From Arion vulgaris (taxonomy: Eukaryota; Mollusca; Gastropoda; Stylommatophora; Arionidae): a DNA stretch of 64,000 nt. Below the pieces are notes generated by a model. The model searched no databases and was not told the DNA's origin. It was given only the letters and a program-made list of their open reading frames with translations. The stretch spans positions 37,403,289 to 37,467,288 of the forward strand of contig CM036768.1 of NCBI GenBank assembly GCA_020796225.1. Direction: 5' to 3'. Position numbers and translations under genes: made by a program. Of the stretch, positions 50,103 to 60,094 are shown one piece after another. Within the stretch, counting starts at the first letter, position 1. Each line of letters starts with the position of its first letter.

Positions 50103-50339
50103 TTGGTATCCTACTTCGTGTAAATGTAGAAGACTATATTCAGATGAAATTTCAGTTGCAGGCTCCATGTATAGAAGTATAAATTTCTTATAAATGTTTA
50201 AACTATAACTAGTTTGCAACAGCTACAAAGTTTTATTGAAAAGTCATTTTCCAAGAGGAAGTGGATTCACCCCTCCACTCAATTGCCCCCTTGCTTCCTC
50301 CCAAAAGTACGCAACCCCTTGTTTTAAAGTAGAGACGCC
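50103..50339. other. Unassigned sequence
   Basis: No ORF, array or repeat family recognised. Confidence 0.35.
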
Positions 50340-50532
50340 CATGGCTAAATGGAAGATTGTGGCTTCAAATTCAGACAGTTAAACTGTGCAATTTTATCAT
50401 GAAACCCTCGGATTGTTGCTGGAGCTACGGAGTTCGTGCTTTATACAACACTCAGTAGATGGTGAGCCGTTTCTCACAGCGATGGAGCCACATGTAGTAA
50501 CTCGGTGCAGTGAAGTCAATCCTTCGACTTTA
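50340..50532 (+). mobile_element. SINE-E copy, degraded head
   Basis: Body 'GGATTGTTGCTGGAGCTACG' and end 'GTGAAGTCAATCCTTCGACT' match 30345-30475. The tRNA part is decayed. Confidence 0.8.
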
Positions 50533-50542
50533 TAACCTCTTT

Positions 50543-50750
50543 GCCCGCGTGCCCAGCGTGTTCATAGCGCGTTGGACTACGGGTGACTAGTCCTCTGTAC
50601 GTGCGTGTTCAACTTCGTGGACTGGCAGAAAAGCTACAGGTTCCCCAGATTTACGGTGTTCGTGGCACCGAGCCGAAGGGTTATGATGTCCATGACACCG
50701 AGCCGAAGAGTTTTCAGCTCAAGTGCTTCTGGATAAAAAAAAAAAAAAAG
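50543..50750 (+). mobile_element. SINE-A with 9-bp target duplication
   Basis: AACCTCTTT at 50534-50542 and 50751-50759. It sits directly after the SINE-E end. Complete, poly-A of about 15. Confidence 0.88.
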
Positions 50751-50894
50751 AACCTCTTTAAATATTCTTCTTCCCCTCCCCTAGGGAGACATAGGTCCAC
50801 AACCAAGACCTTCCAAGCCCACCTATCCAAGGTGATCTTTACCAGATCTTTTTACTATCTCTCAATTTTCTTGCCATGAGTCACCTACTTGCGG

Positions 50895-51350
50895 GGTTCG
50901 GGGGCACTTCTTCCTCGGGTGGCAAGCTATGAATTTTCCTTGTTGTTGTTTCTGTAGCTATCTAGTGATTTTTATAAGGTTGGGTAGCTAGCCCTACTTC
51001 CGACCTCCATAGTCGCCTCTAACGACATGCGTGGCAGGTAACAGTGGTTTTATTCTTTACACCCTAATTTGGGCCCTGTAACCACTCGGGATGGCGTCTG
51101 TGGCTTAGGGGATAGTGACTCGCTCTATTAACCCCGACGTTTTGAGTTCGAATCACGCTGCGGATAGTTTGGTTGCAAATTGTTTCGCGTGGACTTTTAC
51201 AAAAGAACGATGACACCACCCGCTCAGAAAGCAATGGCAAACTACTGAACGTAATAATGACTAGAAAAATCACAAAAACCGTTAAAAAGCTGGGGTTGAT
51301 TCGCAAAGTCCTGTAAAGGATATGCAATTAACTTTAACCACTCGGGCGCT
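50895..51350 (-). mobile_element. SINE-C variant split by a SINE-D
   Basis: Head on the minus strand at 51347-51350 and 51090 ('CCGAGTGGTTACAGGGCCCA'), body of the 16110 type ('GCTAGCTACCC', 'CTAGATAGCTACAG'). Interrupted at 51091-51346. Confidence 0.75.
51091..51334 (+). mobile_element. SINE-D inserted in SINE-C, 12-bp target duplication
   Basis: Flanked by TAACCACTCGGG at 51079-51090 and 51335-51346. A box TGGCTTAGGGG fits the consensus; the B box (AGTTCGAATCA) has mismatches. Intact reference for the split copy at 35779. Confidence 0.92.
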
Positions 51351-51647
51351 TTTTAAATCTACTTTTCACTATTATAGTTTTGTTCCACAGTCTTCCTAAA
51401 TCATGCTTTCACAACCACTATTAATTCTTGTCCTTCTGGGAATACCCTCACGCTTCATCAACCTCTTCGTCAATCACACTGCTACAAATGGTATCTATGT
51501 ATATCGCTGTTCCCTACAGGTATGTCTAAAACAGCTATAGAATGTCTCAGTTACTCGACTTCTCACAGATTTATTCTCCCAAATGAACGATAGTCTAGTT
51601 CAACCACCGCACTCCCTTCCTCCTCTTTGTTGACATCATGAAATACA
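51351..51647. other. Unassigned sequence
   Basis: T/C-rich, possibly LINE minus-strand text; nothing certain. Confidence 0.35.
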
Positions 51648-51655
51648 ATCTATCC

Positions 51656-51819
51656 CAGTGGCGGCTCGTGCTAAGTTTTGTTGATGGGGCCAGACACAAA
51701 TGTTTGGAAAAATCATGGTTTTGGGTTAGGTTATATTTTAATTTATAAAATAATAAATACGTTACACATATTTTTGGTGGGGCCCGGCCCCACTGGCCCT
51801 TAATAACGAGCCGCCACTG
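51656..51819. mobile_element. hAT-type MITE (CAGTGGCGG family), 8-bp target duplication
   Basis: Ends CAGTGGCGGCTCGTG and ACGAGCCGCCACTG; perfect ATCTATCC repeats at 51648-51655 and 51820-51827. Confidence 0.94.
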
Positions 51820-51829
51820 ATCTATCCTA

Positions 51830-52264
51830 TTAATTCTAATCTTCTTTCTATCTTTTAAATCTTTTTTACAGTGGTGATAGTTTTCTTTCCGATCCGTAAA
51901 AAAAAAATCCGGATAGTTTTATTAATATTTCTCGTCTTATTTCTCCGCAAGGATTTCATTCTTACTTTTTTATGTTTTTTTAAAACTGATACCCAAGATA
52001 TGATCAATAATAGATTCGTTCTTATGTTGAAAGATGCATAGCGGGGCTTTAAGAGGCTTCAAGCCTCTAAAAGAGGCTTAAATCTTCTAAAAACAAACAA
52101 ACATTTAAATGTCTTTCATTTGCTCAGACTCTATAAACTTTCATTTGTAAGATTATATAAAATATTTCGATATACACAGACAGATTTGATTGAATAAGCT
52201 GATACATACAGAGAGATTTGATTGAATAAGTTGATACATACAGAGATATTTTATTGAATGGGTT
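51830..52264. other. Unassigned AT-rich sequence
   Basis: 'AGAGGCTT' is repeated three times near 52048-52082, and a 38-bp 'GATACATACAGAGAGATTTG' doublet leads into the next array. Confidence 0.5.
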
Positions 52265-53060
52265 GATAAGTACAATTTAGATTGTAGTGAATATATCGAT
52301 ATGAACTTTAGATTGTCGTGAATATGTCGATATGAACTTTAGATTGTCGTGAATATGGTGATATAAATTTTAGATAATAGTGAATATGTCGATAGAAATT
52401 TTAGATAATAGTGAACATGTCGATATAAATTTTAGATAATAGTGAACATGTCGATATAAATTTTAGATAATAGTGAATATGTCGATAGGAACTTAAAGAT
52501 TGTCGTGAATATTTCGATAGGAACTTAAAGATTGTCGTGAATATTTCGATAGGAACTTAAAGATTGTCGTGAATATTTCGATAGGAGCTTAAAGATTGTC
52601 GTGAATATTTCGATAGGAGCTTAAAGATTGTCGTGAATATTTCGATAGGAGCTTAAAGATTGTCGTGAATATTTCGATAGGAGCTTAAAGATTGTCGTGA
52701 ATATTTCGATAGGAACTTAAAGATTGTCGTGAATATTTCGATAGGAGCTTAAAGATTGTCGTGAATATTTCGATAGGAGCTTAAAGATTGTCGTGAATAT
52801 GTCGATAGGAGTTAAAGATTGTCGTGAATATTTCGATAGGAACTTAAAGATTGTCGTGAATATTTCGATAGGAGCTTAAAGATTGTCGTGAATATTTCGA
52901 TAGGAGCTTAAAGATTGTCGTGAATATGTCGATAGGAGTTAAAGATTGTCGTGAATGTTTCGATAGGAACTTAAAGATTGTCGTGAATATGTCGATATGA
53001 ACTTTAGATTGTCGTGAATATTTCGATAGAAGCTTAAAGATTGTCGTGAATATGTCGACA
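52265..53060 (+). repeat. Minisatellite, 32 bp x ~25
   Basis: Unit GATTGTCGTGAATATTTCGA then TAGGAGCTTAAA. The left units are diverged (ATAATAGTGAA), the middle ones nearly identical. Confidence 0.95.
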
Positions 53061-53565
53061 TGAACAACAGTTTATAGTGATTGTGTCAATATGTGCAAAG
53101 AAAAATATATGGTACTGAATATTGTGGCTTCCGATAGCATACGGCTGGTGGGCTCAAGTAAAAATTCTAAGAATTAAGACCACAACCGTCGCGACCTCGC
53201 ATTCCAATATTGTTGTATATAGACAAATTCATGTTAAAAACAGCACAACGTGCTAAGTCAAGGTTATATTATGTTACAAGTTGAGTTTAACAATAAGGAA
53301 TATCAGTATTATTAATATTCTTCATCAGTAAATTACCACGGGCGCATAGAATTGAGTTAAGTTGCAAATAAGGGCATACAGTGTTCTATCAAACATATAC
53401 AAAAATCAGCCCCCATTAAACAGGAGTTTTTGATTTCCTGTCTGAGCTAATCGGTCTTGTATTGCCGGGGGCCACGCTGAATATCTCTACTGAACACAGA
53501 AAAATTGTATTAATTAAATTATATTTAAACTACCGCATAATCGTCTCTACAAGTGATGATGCTTG
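53061..53565. other. Unassigned sequence
   Basis: No ORF of note, no array. 53450-53500 ('GTATTGCCGGGGGCCACGCT') is GC-richer than its surroundings but unassigned. Confidence 0.35.
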
Positions 53566-53569
53566 TCCA

Positions 53570-53755
53570 TCACGAGTGATGGTGCTCGTCCACGGGTGAT
53601 GATGCTTGTCCATCACGGGTGATGATGCTTGTCCATCACGGGTGATGATGCTCGTCTATCACGGGTGATGATGCTCGATCCATCACACGGGGGATGGTCT
53701 GATGATGCTTGTCCATCACGGGTGATGATGCTCGTCCATCACGGGTGATGATGAC
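53570..53755 (+). repeat. Minisatellite, ~24 bp x ~8
   Basis: 'GTCCATCACGGGTGATGATG' then CTCGT/CTT. The unit is itself a near-palindrome (CATCAC.GGTGATG). Confidence 0.92.
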
Positions 53756-53769
53756 TAAACAATTTTCCT

Positions 53770-54260
53770 TCAAAGGAAATGTAGTTGCGTTATGTGTGTC
53801 TGTGTGCGCGTAGATGACTAGTGAGCCTGATGGAGGCTTGAAATGTTCTTGTACACTGTGGGCAAGGTATACTTGCACTTGTGGCAAGATTTACTGCCTT
53901 TCTGTTTTGAAGTTTTTGCTCCATCCGTGCTGTTCTACCTGCCTCGCAGGCCGAAGAACTGTGTCGAAGAAGTGTGCGCCAGGCTGATCTGTCTTGAGCA
54001 ACAATCTCCCAGTTGTCGACATCTATGCCAAAGAATTTCATCGAGTTCTTGAGTGTGTCTTTGAATCGCTTTTTTTGATCACCCTGTGAGCGTTTACCGC
54101 TATGCAGATCACAATAAAATATTCTTTTGGGTATTCTGCAATCCGGCATTCGAGCCACATGTCCTGCCGATCGTGTCTGGGACTGCCTCAAGATTGTATA
54201 GATGCTGGGGAGAGCGGCTCTTTTTAGGACCCCTGTGTCTGGGATCATATCCTGAAAGTA
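53770..54260 (-). mobile_element. LINE-o 3' end encoding a C2H2-like zinc finger
   Basis: The minus-strand frame 53790-54248 is open for 152 codons: 'LPSIYTILRQSQTRSAGHVA', 'KRSQGDQKKRFKDTLKNSMK', 'AQDRSAWRTLLR', then CPQCTRTFQASIRLTSHLRA-H, a C2H2 finger that ends this LINE ORF. The longest undamaged LINE frame in the window. Confidence 0.88.
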
Positions 54261-54315
54261 CTGTACAAGTACTCTTAGGTTCGCTTATAACCAAATGAAC
54301 TTGATGTAGTGTTAA

Positions 54316-54450
54316 CCTTTTCATTCTTCTAAGCTCATATACAGGCTCGTGATATGTTTTATGATGATTCAAAGCCATTAAACTGGCTAGTTCCATATAT
54401 ATTGCAATATACAAGCGCATGAAGGTAAACAAAATTACGGAATGAAAAGG
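54316..54450. mobile_element. piggyBac-type MITE with TTAA ends
   Basis: Perfect 11-bp inverted ends CCTTTTCATTC and GAATGAAAAGG, bounded by TTAA at 54312-54315 and 54451-54454. 135 bp, no coding capacity. A different family from 44229. Confidence 0.9.
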
Positions 54451-54574
54451 TTAAGTGCGTGGCACATGCTAATTTTACGATAATTGCGCAGACGACATGC
54501 TTTTGATGTCATGTGTGTCACGCAAAAGTTCTAATAGAACTTGTCACATCTTTCTCACCAGCCAGCGAGCCAGC

Positions 54575-54842
54575 ATACCAACTAACCAACCAACAACCAA
54601 CCAACCAACCAACCATACAACCATGCAACCAACCAACCAACCAACCAACCAACCAACCAACCAACCAACCAACCAACCAACCAACCAACCAACCAACCAA
54701 TCACGCGACAAATCAACCAACCATTCAACCGACCAACCAACAAACCAACCAACCATCCAACCAACCAACCAACCAAGCAACCATTCAACCAACCAACTAA
54801 CCATCCAACCAACCATCCAACGAACCAACCAACCAACCATCT
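54575..54842 (+). repeat. (AACC)n tetranucleotide microsatellite
   Basis: About 65 units with scattered variants; Thr/Asn/Gln/Pro and Trp/Leu/Val/Gly ORFs are artefacts. Confidence 0.95.
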
Positions 54843-54844
54843 AG

Positions 54845-55335
54845 CTAACTAGCCAGAAAATAAAGGGTAGAATCGTTATCCATAAAGAAATCAAGAGAAG
54901 ATGACATACAAAAATAATTTAAAAAGATGCATTCTAAATTAGTTGCTTCTAATCATTACATTTCTCATTTTGTCTTAAACTATCATAATCTCTATTTTGT
55001 GAGGACAGATCATCTTCTAATCTCCTCTGTCACTGCAAAACATATTCTCCGTTCTGTAAAACATGCTTCCCCAATAGAAACAATGTTTGTTGAATGTTTG
55101 AGAAGATCAAATTGCATGATTGAAAAGTTGAATGAGAAGAGCAAAGACACGCAGTGTAATTATTCAATAATAAGGGGAATAACTTTGTTAAACTTTAATG
55201 AAAAGGAGAAGACAATCAATGGGAAGAGATAAAGAATATAACAAAAAATGATTAACTAACCCACCTGACATTTCAAATATTCTCGGTATTATCTCTGTAT
55301 ATCTTCGTGTTATGGAGGTCTTTAAGGCGAAGTAA
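54845..55335. other. Unassigned; 101-codon plus-strand frame
   Basis: Frame 54927-55232 starts with Met and ends with a basic stretch, but shows no motif, signal peptide or splice context that I recognise. It could be chance in AT-rich DNA or transposon remains. Confidence 0.3.
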
Positions 55336-55337
55336 TT

Positions 55338-55612
55338 CTTCTTCTTCTTCTACTTCTTCTTCTTTGAACGTTGCATATCGATCACTTGTCAACCTCTCTG
55401 TGTGATTTGTATGTGATCTGAGCCTAAGAGCGATTGTACGTTGTGCAGTTATGTACCTACAAGTAGGTCAACACATTTGATTTATGCGATGCTTTTTATT
55501 TACTAGTGTAGCTTCTTGTAGGCCCCTACCTTAGTTGCCTTTTATGACATGCCTTATAGGTCGCAGCGGTACTATTCTTTGCTCCCCTTGCGAGCTTTGG
55601 CACCACACAGGG
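55338..55612 (-). mobile_element. SINE-B copy
   Basis: Full length on the minus strand with a long (GAA)n tail (CTTCTTCTTC at 55338-55372). Confidence 0.87.
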
Positions 55613-55726
55613 GGAAAATATGAACAGGTTTTAATATCTCAGTTCACTGCTAACAAGAGATGGAAATGGGATTAAGGAAATTAAAAGAAGAATTAAACAT
55701 AGCTGTATAATAATGAAACAACTAAT

Positions 55727-55865
55727 CTAACATGTCCTAAACGTGTAGAAATATATGCATTTAGGGGTCTACCAAACCAATGTGCAACGTATACACGTTC
55801 TTGGCAAAGATCAAACATATCACAAAGAGTGATTAAAATTGGTCGCAAAGAGCGAACGCAAAGAA
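55727..55865 (+). mobile_element. SINE-C, 5'-truncated, 12-bp target duplication
   Basis: GAAACAACTAAT at 55715-55726 and 55866-55877. Contains the 'TGTGCAACGTATACACGTTC' part and the GCAAAGAA end. Confidence 0.9.
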
Positions 55866-56240
55866 GAAACAACTAATAACAGTATGAAATGTAACTGATA
55901 GGAAAACAAAAATCAGAATACTAAAAACATACACAGTCCCAGTGACAGAACGTGGATGTGATACATAAGCTGAGCACAAGGAGTTTTTCAAGAACCCCAG
56001 AGGAAGCAACAGAAGTAACGAATATGATCAACAAATAAACAGGTACAGGTATTAAGAGCTTCCGAAAAAACAAATAGACAAACACGGGACTCGAAGCAGT
56101 GAACTGAAAAACTTTAAAGTGCTTGTGAAAATAATTGCGACAAAAGAGTCGAGTCCTCCATTTTTATCACGAACAAATAAGAGTAGAAATAGATCTATCC
56201 ATAACTGAAAATTAATGAAAACTGACTAATGCTAAAAATA

Positions 56241-56603
56241 GATGTCTGCGAAAAATAATGAATATAAAATGGAATGAATTCAGGAGAAGTGATGAAATCA
56301 GAGACATGTCTGGTCAACCACTAGTGATAACTGTTATAAGAAAGAGAAGATGGAGATATGTTGGGCACATCTTGAGGAGAAATGATCAACGAATATCAAA
56401 GCAGGCATTGAAGTGGGATGCAAAGGGTTCAAGAAAGAGAGGTCGACCTAAGGAGACCCTGAAACGAACTTTGCTGAGAGAGTCAGGAAATATCGGTCTC
56501 AGTTCCATGGAGGAGATTGAGCGAGTTGCCCAGGATAGAGAGGTATGGAGAAATTACTTGCAGGCCCTATGTAACGTACGAGAGGAATTATTATTATTAT
56601 TAT
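56241..56603 (+). mobile_element. LINE-b 3' end inserted in LINE-e, 14-bp target duplication
   Basis: TAATGCTAAAAATA at 56227-56240 and 56604-56617. Encodes '[20 protein letters not shown]', '[20 protein letters not shown]' and '[17 protein letters not shown]', then (ATT)n. 363 bp; the best-preserved LINE-b copy. Confidence 0.93.
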
Positions 56604-56884
56604 TAATGCTAAAAATAAGAATGAGAAAATTGAAGTATTTTGCATATGGAACAAACACACGATTGGTTGAAGAAAATCATTATGGAAGGAGATATTCCGG
56701 CAAAGTTGAGAAAATGAAGACCATAAAGAAGATGGCATCAGGATGTAAGTAAAGATTTTTGCATGACAACTGCAACGGTGAAACATCTGGTCTATGAGAG
56801 AAATTCCGAAAGACTGCTGGGGAGACAAACTATTCGATGAACTAGATGTCGTTTTATAGAAGACTAATGAGAATATGACAGATA

Positions 56885-57330
56885 GAAATGTTCTTCAATT
56901 GTCGTCACACTGCTACAGGGTTGTTTCCCAGTGTTGTAGTTTTCTGTTTTTGTCTTACGCTATTCTGGTGTAGTCACACTGCTACCGGGTTGTTTCCCAG
57001 TGTTGTAGTTTTCTGTTTTTATCTTGCGCTGTTCTGGTGTCGTCACACTGCTATCGTATTGTTTCCCAGTGTTGCAGTTTTCTGTTTTTGTCTTGCGCTG
57101 TTCTGGTGTCGTCACACTGCTACTAGGTTGTTTCCCAGTGTTGTAGTTTTCTGTTTTTGTCTTGCGCTATTCTGGTGTCGTCACACTGCTACCGGATTGT
57201 TTCCCAGTGTTGTAGTTTTCTGTTTTTATCTTGCGCTGTTCTGGTGGCTTGGGTGAATCTTATTTTTGCTCTTTGACAGGATTTTGTTATGATATATAAC
57301 CATCTTTTCGTACTCTACCTCTCGCCTTGT
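56885..57330 (-). mobile_element. LINE-f-like 3' end with tandemly amplified terminus (69 bp x 5)
   Basis: Starts at 56901, 56970, 57039, 57108 and 57177, exactly 69 bases apart. Unit: 'GTCGTCACACTGCTACCGGG', 'TTGTTTCCCAGTGTTGTAGT' and 'TTTGTCTTGCGCTGTTCTGG'. Its right end runs into the same LINE text as 47040-47110. Confidence 0.88.
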
Positions 57331-57479
57331 TTCCTAATGTTCTGTTGTAAAATACCCTGTTTACTATGCAGTTCTTATTAAGTGGCTAAACCACTACATT
57401 CTTTGTTTCCCAATGTAATTCAAGCAAGGTAATTTGTGTCAACTTTCTTTCTTATGTTGATGTTGGTAACTCTGCAGAA

Positions 57480-57790
57480 AAGTTAACCAATAATAATGTT
57501 CTCAAGAAAGAAGTCGAAAACAGATCGGATAAGCAATCTATCAGAGAGAAACAATCAACATTCTTTGGTTACGTTATGACAAGAGAAAAGAAGCTTGAAT
57601 AAATTGTGACAAGAGGCAAGATACATGGGAAGAAAGATAGAGGTAGACAGATGGAAACGATTTGAGAAAGATTAAAATCATGACAGGACGTGAAAACAGT
57701 ATCAAAAATCAAAACTAGAACGAGACGGGAAGTTGAGGAAAAAATATAATAAACTATGTCTGCTTGCACGGCCCTTGATGATGATGATGT
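57480..57790 (+). mobile_element. LINE-h-like 3' end with (TGA)n tail
   Basis: 'GATAAGCAATCTATCAGAGA', 'GAAAGATAGAGGTAGACAGA' and 'GGCCCTTGATGATGATGATG'. Diverged from the other LINE-h copies. Confidence 0.7.
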
Positions 57791-57799
57791 TAAATAATG

Positions 57800-58190
57800 G
57801 CAAGTGAAATTTATAAATATATATACATATTGTCATTATGTGAGCCATGTTCTCCGTGGTTGCATTAAAGAAGTATTGGGTGTTGCCATATTGGGTCCTG
57901 ATAGTCTACGGCACCGCTGGCCAGTATCTGTGTGATTCATCCCTGGCGCCCTATTTCTTTTCCTACCACTAGAACATTAATCAGAATTTCACGAAAAAAA
58001 TGCTTTTCTGAATAACTGTATGATTCAGTTAATTATTTTCGTAAGGATATTATTGAAATAATAATGAGACTTGTACTCAGGATTAGGTTTTCATGAGTTA
58101 ATCACTTTATTCATGTTACTATTGAAATTCTGTCTCTCTCTCTCTCTCTCTCTTTTAAACCCAGATTGGGTCATATGTCCTTAACAAACT
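57800..58190. other. Unassigned sequence with (TC)n run
   Basis: 58133-58152 is (TC)n. No other element recognised. Confidence 0.4.
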
Positions 58191-58195
58191 CAAAC

Positions 58196-58400
58196 GCCCG
58201 CCTGCCCAGCGTGTTTATAGCGCGTTGGACTGGGGGTGACTAGCCCTCTGTGAGTGCGGGTTCAATTCTGCGGGCTGGCAGAAACGCCACAGGTTCCCCA
58301 GATTCACGGTGTTCGTGGCACCGAACGGAAGGGTTACGATGTCCATGGTACCGAGCCGAAGAACTGAAAGCTCAAGTGCTTCTGGATCGGAAGGAAGGAA
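58196..58400 (+). mobile_element. SINE-A copy (tRNA-derived)
   Basis: Complete, B-box-like GGTTCAATTCT, with a GGAAGGAAGGAAAAAA tail instead of pure poly-A. Confidence 0.85.
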
Positions 58401-58424
58401 AAAACACCCAAAAACAACAACTCA

Positions 58425-58690
58425 AGTCTTCCTATCTCTAGCTATCTCCTTCAGCTCCCTCCAGCTCTTCTTTACATTGTTGATCTCTCCCTCTACATCC
58501 AGTCTTCATCTATTTCTCGGCCTCCTTTCTTTCGCTGTCACCACCGGATTATAGGAAAAGACCTTTCTTGTTATATTCCAGTCAGGTTTTTTATAAGTGT
58601 GTCATATCCAGCGCCAGCGTCTTTTTTAAATCTCTTGGTTCACTGGAACCTGTCTTGTTCTCTCCACAAGTTCCTCATTTGGGTCCCAAT
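58425..58690 (-). mobile_element. LINE-p C-terminal fragment
   Basis: The minus strand, with stops, reads 'KRRWRWI*HTYKKPDWNITR' and 'VEGEINNVKKSWRELKEIAR'. Confidence 0.75.
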
Positions 58691-58970
58691 CTTTGCCATA
58701 CTTTTGATCTTCTTATCTTATCTTGTATTATCTTAACACATTTCCGTGAAGCGTCGTGGGAGAGTTAGTTTCCTATCTTGTGCCAGGTGTGTTGCGCTTG
58801 TCGTTGTCAGTCCATGCTTTTGATATTATTTTATTATTATTACTACTATTATTGGTACTATTATTGCAATTGACCATGGTGCCCATGTCTCCCCAGTCAT
58901 TAGTCAGATGCACACCACTATATAAAAACGTTGTATAGCACTAGTCTACGGCTTTAGATATATATAAGCC

Positions 58971-59165
58971 GCCTGCCCAGCGTGTTCGTAGTAAGTTTGA
59001 CGACGGGTGACACGCTCCCTGTGAGCGTGGTTCAATTTCGTGGGCTGGCAGAAAAGTCACAGGTTCTCCAGATTTACTATGTTCATGGCACCAAACCGAA
59101 GGGTTACGATGTCCATGATACCGAGCCGAAGAACTGAAAGCTCAAGTGCTTCTGGATAGAAAAAA
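58971..59165 (+). mobile_element. SINE-A copy, diverged
   Basis: Head changed ('TCGTAGTAAGTTTGACGACG'); end 'CTCAAGTGCTTCTGGATAG' intact. Confidence 0.8.
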
Positions 59166-59186
59166 CAACTTATATATACATATATA

Positions 59187-59444
59187 CAGGGTGCTCAAGA
59201 TTAAAGCAGCCCCATTGACAAATCGAAAGTTGCCAGATAATCTATCGCGTTATGTTTATGTACTATTTAAACCGGTTCTGACTAGCTCGTTTTACGTCAC
59301 ATTTGTTCATCGCCCCTTCCCGCACTACAATTACATACCGTCACATAACCTTGACCTATACTACGTCATAACTGAACCTTCTCATTTTCATACATATATG
59401 CAGATTGACTCCATTCACAGGCTGCTATTATCTTGAACACCCTG
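59187..59444. mobile_element. mariner/Tc1-like MITE with TA target
   Basis: The left end CAGGGTGCTCAAGATTAAAG pairs with the reverse of CTATTATCTTGAACACCCTG; about 25 bp with three mismatches, TA on each side. 258 bp, no transposase. Confidence 0.85.
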
Positions 59445-59779
59445 TATATATATATATTTATATAATTATTGTCAATAAGCGAGCCATGATCTCTCTGGTT
59501 GCATATAAGAAGTACTGGGTCGTGTCCTAATGAGCAATGTAACGCCTACAACGTTATATATATATATATATATGATCACATCGCGTAAATCATATGAGAA
59601 TTCATACATTCATTAGTTCAGTAGCACGTCGCTAACGGCACATTGCTTCCATGACAGCTTTTCCTAAACCCTCTAATCGTATGATCAGTCATCATAAATT
59701 CATTTTGACTGTTTAGTTATTTCCTAGCCACGATTTTGATCAATAATATTTTAGTAATAAATATATGGACATTGTCGTC
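59445..59779. other. Unassigned, (TA)n-rich
   Basis: TA runs near 59445-59460 and 59555-59575. 59460-59530 resembles 57835-57900 ('GAGCCATG.TCTC.GTGGTTGCAT'), so a repeat is shared, class unknown. Confidence 0.5.
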
Positions 59780-60085
59780 TTTACAGACGGTCATTTCGCA
59801 AGTGTATAAGTTTGTGTTTATTTTTCTTGTCTATAAACATATCCAAAAGATTCGCATGGACACATTTTGCATCTTTGATGAACGTTTTTTCCACATTTGT
59901 TGATACCGATAACAATGTCTTTCATTAAGGCCTTGAAATTATCCTTAAATCTGGGGCAGTGGTCTGACTTGGAGGTTCTTTCCTTTCGAAATTTCACAGA
60001 ACATCACTTCCTGGGGTATACGGTTATTAAGCATTCTTCTGATATGTCCCAGACATTTTAGCTTCCTAATGCTGAGTGGTAAATA
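59780..60085 (-). mobile_element. LINE 3' end with Cys-rich terminus
   Basis: The minus strand, with frameshifts, reads 'RKLKCLGHIRRMLNNRIPQE', then 'ALMKDIVIGINKCGKNVHQR' and 'CKMCPCESFG'. Same general type as LINE-o. Confidence 0.7.
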
Positions 60086-60094
60086 AAAAAATAC

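Larger units (their letters stand above)
55640..56880 (+). mobile_element. LINE-e 3' region, carrying two nested insertions
   Basis: Text like 5140-5650: 'ACTGATAGGAAAACAAAAAT', 'AATACTAAAAACATACACAG', then after the inserts 'AATAAGAATGAGAAAATTGA' and 'AAATTCCGAAAGACTGCTGG'. Interrupted by a SINE-C (55727) and a LINE-b (56241). Confidence 0.75.

Noticed and set aside
54497..54844. Thr-Asn-Gln-Pro and Trp-Leu-Val-Gly repeat ORFs
   Set aside because: Translation of (AACC)n in different frames.
54927..55232. 101-codon plus-strand ORF as a new gene
   Set aside because: No motif, no promoter or splice signals I can point to; AT-rich DNA can give this by chance.
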